Below, one piece after another: positions 5,270 through 7,145 of a DNA stretch of 7,145 nucleotides (position 1 is its first letter; each line of letters opens with the position of its first letter). The stretch is from positions 1 to 7,145 of the forward strand of contig QHVY01000340.1 of NCBI GenBank assembly GCA_003223695.1, given 5' to 3'. Source of the DNA: Acidobacteriota bacterium (GTDB lineage Bacteria; Acidobacteriota; Thermoanaerobaculia; Gp7-AA8). A program made the position numbers and the translations under genes. The notes under the pieces are model-generated. The model worked only from the letters and a program-made list of their open reading frames with translations, did not search any database and had not been told where the DNA came from.

Positions 5270-5809
5270 ATGGAAGAAGTTCTCACCGACGATCAATCCC
5301 ACTATGAAATCTCTTTGACTGCTGGACAGGCGTTTGTCGCGTTTGTTCTGCTGCTGCTCTCGCTCGCGGCATCGTTCGCGTTCGGGCTGTTGATCGGCCG
5401 AGGTCAGGCTGATGACCGGCTCGTGATGCGAAAGGACTCGCCCGTGATCAGCGAGACGGCCGCCGTGCCAGCGAAGAAAATGGCAAAGCAGGCCGAGGTT
5501 ACGAATGATGATTTCAAGGCGCCGACGATCGAAAGTGTAGGGCCGACTTCAGTCGGCCGGCCGGCTGAAGCCGGCCCGCACACTGAACCCGCCTATGCCC
5601 AGCTCCTCTCGACATCCGATCAGAAGACCGCTGAAGCGCTTGCGGCCAAGTTGATCGAGGGGGGATTCACGGCCTCCTATGTCGAGCGCACTGCTTCGGG
5701 CAAAGGGATGGTGTTTCGCGTGCGGATCAAGTTCGCCAGCGATGCCGAAGCGCATGCGGCCGAAGCGAAGTTGAAGGAGTACTCGAAGGACGTGTGGATT
5801 ACCAAATAG
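5270..5809 (+). CDS. Membrane-anchored SPOR-domain protein with an in-frame palindromic insert
   Basis: SPOR domains bind denuded peptidoglycan glycans, often at septa, so this is probably a cell-envelope protein. From ATG 5270 it has 179 residues. There is a short acidic cytosolic N-terminus and one membrane segment at about 21-43 (FVAFVLLLLSLAASFAFGLL), giving an N-in orientation. A low-complexity linker follows, then a SPOR-like domain at about 106-179. That domain begins PAYAQLLSTSDQKTAEALAA, contains FRVRI (149-153), and ends with a typical YSKDVWITK. Residues 90-105 (VGPTSVGRPAEAGPHT) are encoded by the palindromic element at 5535-5583, in the linker where an insertion would do least harm. 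The ATG at 5249 would add seven residues, but the Shine-Dalgarno at 5257-5262 supports 5270. The gene follows the TPR/SmpA-like gene closely and shares its envelope theme. Confidence 0.87.
   Translation: MEEVLTDDQSHYEISLTAGQAFVAFVLLLLSLAASFAFGLLIGRGQADDRLVMRKDSPVISETAAVPAKKMAKQAEVTNDDFKAPTIESVGPTSVGRPAEAGPHTEPAYAQLLSTSDQKTAEALAAKLIEGGFTASYVERTASGKGMVFRVRIKFASDAEAHAAEAKLKEYSKDVWITK
5535..5583. repeat. Double-hairpin palindromic element inside the SPOR gene
   Basis: Outer arms GTGT (5535-5538) and ACAC (5580-5583) enclose two abutting hairpins. The first is GGCCGAC/GTCGGCC (5541-5547 with 5552-5558, loop TTCA). The second is GGCCGGC/GCCGGCC (5559-5565 with 5570-5576, loop TGAA). The two loops are reverse complements, so the whole unit is also one imperfect palindrome. 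Read in frame it encodes VGPTSVGRPAEAGPHT. It shares its architecture, and the GTAGGRCCGRCT start, with the element at 1909-1963. Confidence 0.88.
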
Positions 5810-5870
5810 CGGGTCGCGGGTAGCGGTAGCGGGTGGGGCCAACCACCGCCACCCGCAACCCGCTACCCGC
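5809..5870. repeat. Intergenic heptamer-phased inverted repeat (GCGGGTG/A family), copy 2
   Basis: The left arm has units GCGGGTC, GCGGGTA, a shortened GCGGTA, and GCGGGTG (5809-5835). The right arm (about 5845-5870) is made of reverse-complement units. They pair with two mismatches and a one-base offset around a short GGCCAA-type centre. As with the copy at 4572, it starts on the final G of the upstream gene's TAG stop codon (5807-5809). No T-run follows. Confidence 0.85.
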
Positions 5871-5877
5871 CATCGAG

Positions 5878-5883
5878 TAAGAT
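5878..5883 (+). promoter_or_regulatory. Possible -10 box (TAAGAT) before the LOG gene
   Basis: TAAGAT lies 7 nt after the palindrome and ends 13 nt before the ATG at 5897. It has no evident -35, because the upstream space is the palindrome. Its position relative to palindrome and gene resembles the TACAAT at 4625. This is weak evidence taken alone. Confidence 0.25.
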
Positions 5884-5896
5884 TGCGGGCCGGCAA

Positions 5897-6664
5897 ATGG
5901 CCAGTCAAAGACGGAATACCACAACGCCCGAGCTGGAGGAGCTGCGGCGGGGTCAGGCCAAGAAGCGTTCGGGGACGGACCCCAGCCACATCCTCGATAA
6001 GGCGATCTACCAGCTCTGGGAGACGATCAACGACCTTGATCAGATTCAGCCCGAGCGCGTTGAGCACTATCGCGTCTCGATTTTCGGCAGCTCGCGCATC
6101 CGCCGCGGCGATCCAATTTACGAAGAGGTGAAATCGCTCAGCTACGAGCTCGCCCGGATGGGAATCGATATCGTCACCGGAGGTGGTCCGGGGTTGATGG
6201 AGGCGGCGAATTCAGGCGCCAGCGAAGGGCAGATCCAAAGCAAAGCGCGGACGTTTGGGCTGGCCATCCATCTGCCGACCGAAGAGGCGGCGAACCCATT
6301 TGTCGACAAGGTCTTTCGCCACCGCACCTTCTTTTCGCGCTTGCACCATTTCGTGCGGCTCTCGTCGGCGTTCATCGTCATGCCCGGCGGCATCGGCACC
6401 GCGCTCGAGCTCTTCATGGTGTGGCAGCTTCTGCAGGTCAAGCACATGACCGAGCATCCGCTGATCCTCGTGGGTACAATGTGGGCTGGTCTGATCGAAT
6501 GGATCGATCGGGCGATGGTGCAGAAGGGGCTTTGCAGCCCGCAGGATCTGGGCATCGTCTCGGTGGTCGGCTCCTCGAAAGAAGCCATTCCCATCATCAG
6601 CGCCTCGTACGAGCAGTTCAAAGGAGAGAAGAAAGCGAATGCCCACGCAGGAACAGGTGCTTGA
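5897..6664 (+). CDS. LOG-family protein (TIGR00730 / lysine decarboxylase-like nucleotide phosphoribohydrolase)
   Basis: LOG-family enzymes hydrolyse the N-glycosidic bond of nucleoside 5'-monophosphates, releasing base and ribose 5-phosphate. The plant members activate cytokinins. The older label 'lysine decarboxylase' reflects the PGGxGTxxE motif, not a proven activity. The 255 residues form a Rossmann-like fold: FGSSR (63-67), GGGPGLMEAAN (95-105), then the signature PGGIGTALE (163-171) with catalytic-type Glu171, preceded by R143 and R154 in FRHRTFFSRLHHFVR. It is longer than the minimal (about 180-residue) LOGs, because of a charged N-terminal extension of about 55 residues. The substrate is unknown. 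No Shine-Dalgarno precedes the ATG; an in-frame upstream start was not found. Its last 26 bases overlap the start of the Mrp gene, so the two are probably co-translated. Confidence 0.9.
   Translation: MASQRRNTTTPELEELRRGQAKKRSGTDPSHILDKAIYQLWETINDLDQIQPERVEHYRVSIFGSSRIRRGDPIYEEVKSLSYELARMGIDIVTGGGPGLMEAANSGASEGQIQSKARTFGLAIHLPTEEAANPFVDKVFRHRTFFSRLHHFVRLSSAFIVMPGGIGTALELFMVWQLLQVKHMTEHPLILVGTMWAGLIEWIDRAMVQKGLCSPQDLGIVSVVGSSKEAIPIISASYEQFKGEKKANAHAGTGA
6622..6626 (+). promoter_or_regulatory. Shine-Dalgarno AGGAG for the Mrp gene, inside the LOG gene
   Basis: AGGAG (6622-6626) ends 12 nt before the ATG at 6639, slightly longer than ideal spacing. It lies within the LOG coding sequence and supports the overlapping start. 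Confidence 0.5.
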
Positions 6665-7145
6665 GGCGCTGAAGAAAGTCCGATTTCCAGGTTTATCGCG
6701 GGACATCGTTTCATTCGGTTTCGTTCGCGACGTTCGGATCGATGGCGGCAACGTCAGCTTCACGATTCATTTTCAAACTGAAAATCCTGCGGTCGGACAG
6801 CAGCTCGCGTTCGATTCCGAAGCTGCGGTGCGCGCGATCGCAGGCGTTGACGACGTGAAGGTCCATCTGGAAATCGCGCCGCGGCAGATGGCCGGTCCGG
6901 CGATGGGCGGACAGCCCGGGATTCTGCAAGGCGTTCGCTTCAAGATCGCTGTGGCTTCAGGGAAGGGTGGCGTCGGCAAATCAACCGTCTCCACGAACCT
7001 TTCGCTTTCGCTGCGCGCTCTCGGCTACACCGTCGGGCTGCTCGATGCCGACATCTACGGGCCGTCGCAGCAGATGATGCTCGGCATCGAGGGACGTCCG
7101 CAGATCGACGAGCTCGACGAGAAGATCATGCCGATGGAAAACCAC
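6639..7145 (+). CDS. Mrp/NBP35 (ApbC) family iron-sulfur carrier ATPase, N-terminal 169 codons (cut by window end)
   Basis: A cytosolic P-loop ATPase of the SIMIBI class that carries Fe-S clusters to apoproteins. Residues 1-85 are an N-terminal MIP18/DUF59-type domain with the usual opening MPTQEQVLEALKKVRFPGL and DIVSFGFVRDVRI. A short Gly/Pro/Met linker follows. The ATPase domain begins at about 100, with the deviant Walker A SGKGGVGKST (107-116), including the signature Lys of the MinD/Mrp group at K109, and the DADIYGPS switch motif (136-143). The expected C-terminal CxxC cluster site is beyond the window. Family length is usually about 350-370 residues, so roughly half is missing. The ATG at 6639 lies within the end of the LOG gene and gives the family's standard N-terminus. 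It is probably the terminal or near-terminal gene of the rightward block as seen here. Confidence 0.95.
   Translation, partial: MPTQEQVLEALKKVRFPGLSRDIVSFGFVRDVRIDGGNVSFTIHFQTENPAVGQQLAFDSEAAVRAIAGVDDVKVHLEIAPRQMAGPAMGGQPGILQGVRFKIAVASGKGGVGKSTVSTNLSLSLRALGYTVGLLDADIYGPSQQMMLGIEGRPQIDELDEKIMPMENH

Noticed and set aside
4572..5870. CRISPR-like array or simple tandem repeat
   Set aside because: The units are 7 nt with no spacers and are arranged as inverted arms, so neither description fits.

Overview
This GC-rich bacterial window is gene-dense and carries no rRNA, tRNA or CRISPR array. Several features together suggest a soil or sediment bacterium of the Acidobacteriota or a related deep lineage: a DUF4388 protein, a SPOR protein, a LOG/Mrp pair, SD-poor starts, and palindromes encoding peptides of the GRPAEAGPHT type. 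That placement is an inference from remembered protein style; the sequence contains no taxonomic marker that settles it.

Layout. Two divergent blocks start from a 29-bp gap at 2157-2185. The leftward block (2156 down to 1) is a tight three-gene operon: a short GT4-like glycosyltransferase, a class II CCA-adding/poly(A) polymerase-family enzyme, and the N-terminal part of an exported protein of unknown function. Both junctions are 4-nt stop/start overlaps (ATGA and GTGA). The rightward block (2186 to the window end) has six genes: a pseudo-receiver/GAF/GGDEF nucleotide cyclase, a DUF4388 protein, a TPR plus SmpA/BamE-like protein, a membrane-anchored SPOR protein, a LOG-family (lysine decarboxylase-like) protein, and the start of an Mrp/NBP35-type Fe-S carrier ATPase that runs off the end.

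Two things stand out. First, the GGDEF enzyme has Ser where ordinary diguanylate cyclases have the guanine-recognising Asp (GHxxGD read as GHLTGS). That substitution is the hallmark of Hypr GGDEF enzymes, which make 3',3'-cGAMP. The next gene contains a 24-residue stretch that fits the cyclic-dinucleotide-binding MshEN motif, preceded by a degenerate copy, both placed inside a DUF4388 domain. The two genes could be a sender/receiver pair for a cyclic dinucleotide.

Second, the window is seeded with palindromic elements of two designs. Double-hairpin elements are inserted in frame inside two proteins (1909-1963 and 5535-5583). Heptamer-phased inverted repeats fill three intergenic gaps (3484-3558, 4572-4616, 5809-5870); two of these begin on the last base of the upstream TAG stop codon.

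All stretches between genes are shorter than 100 bases and are described below.
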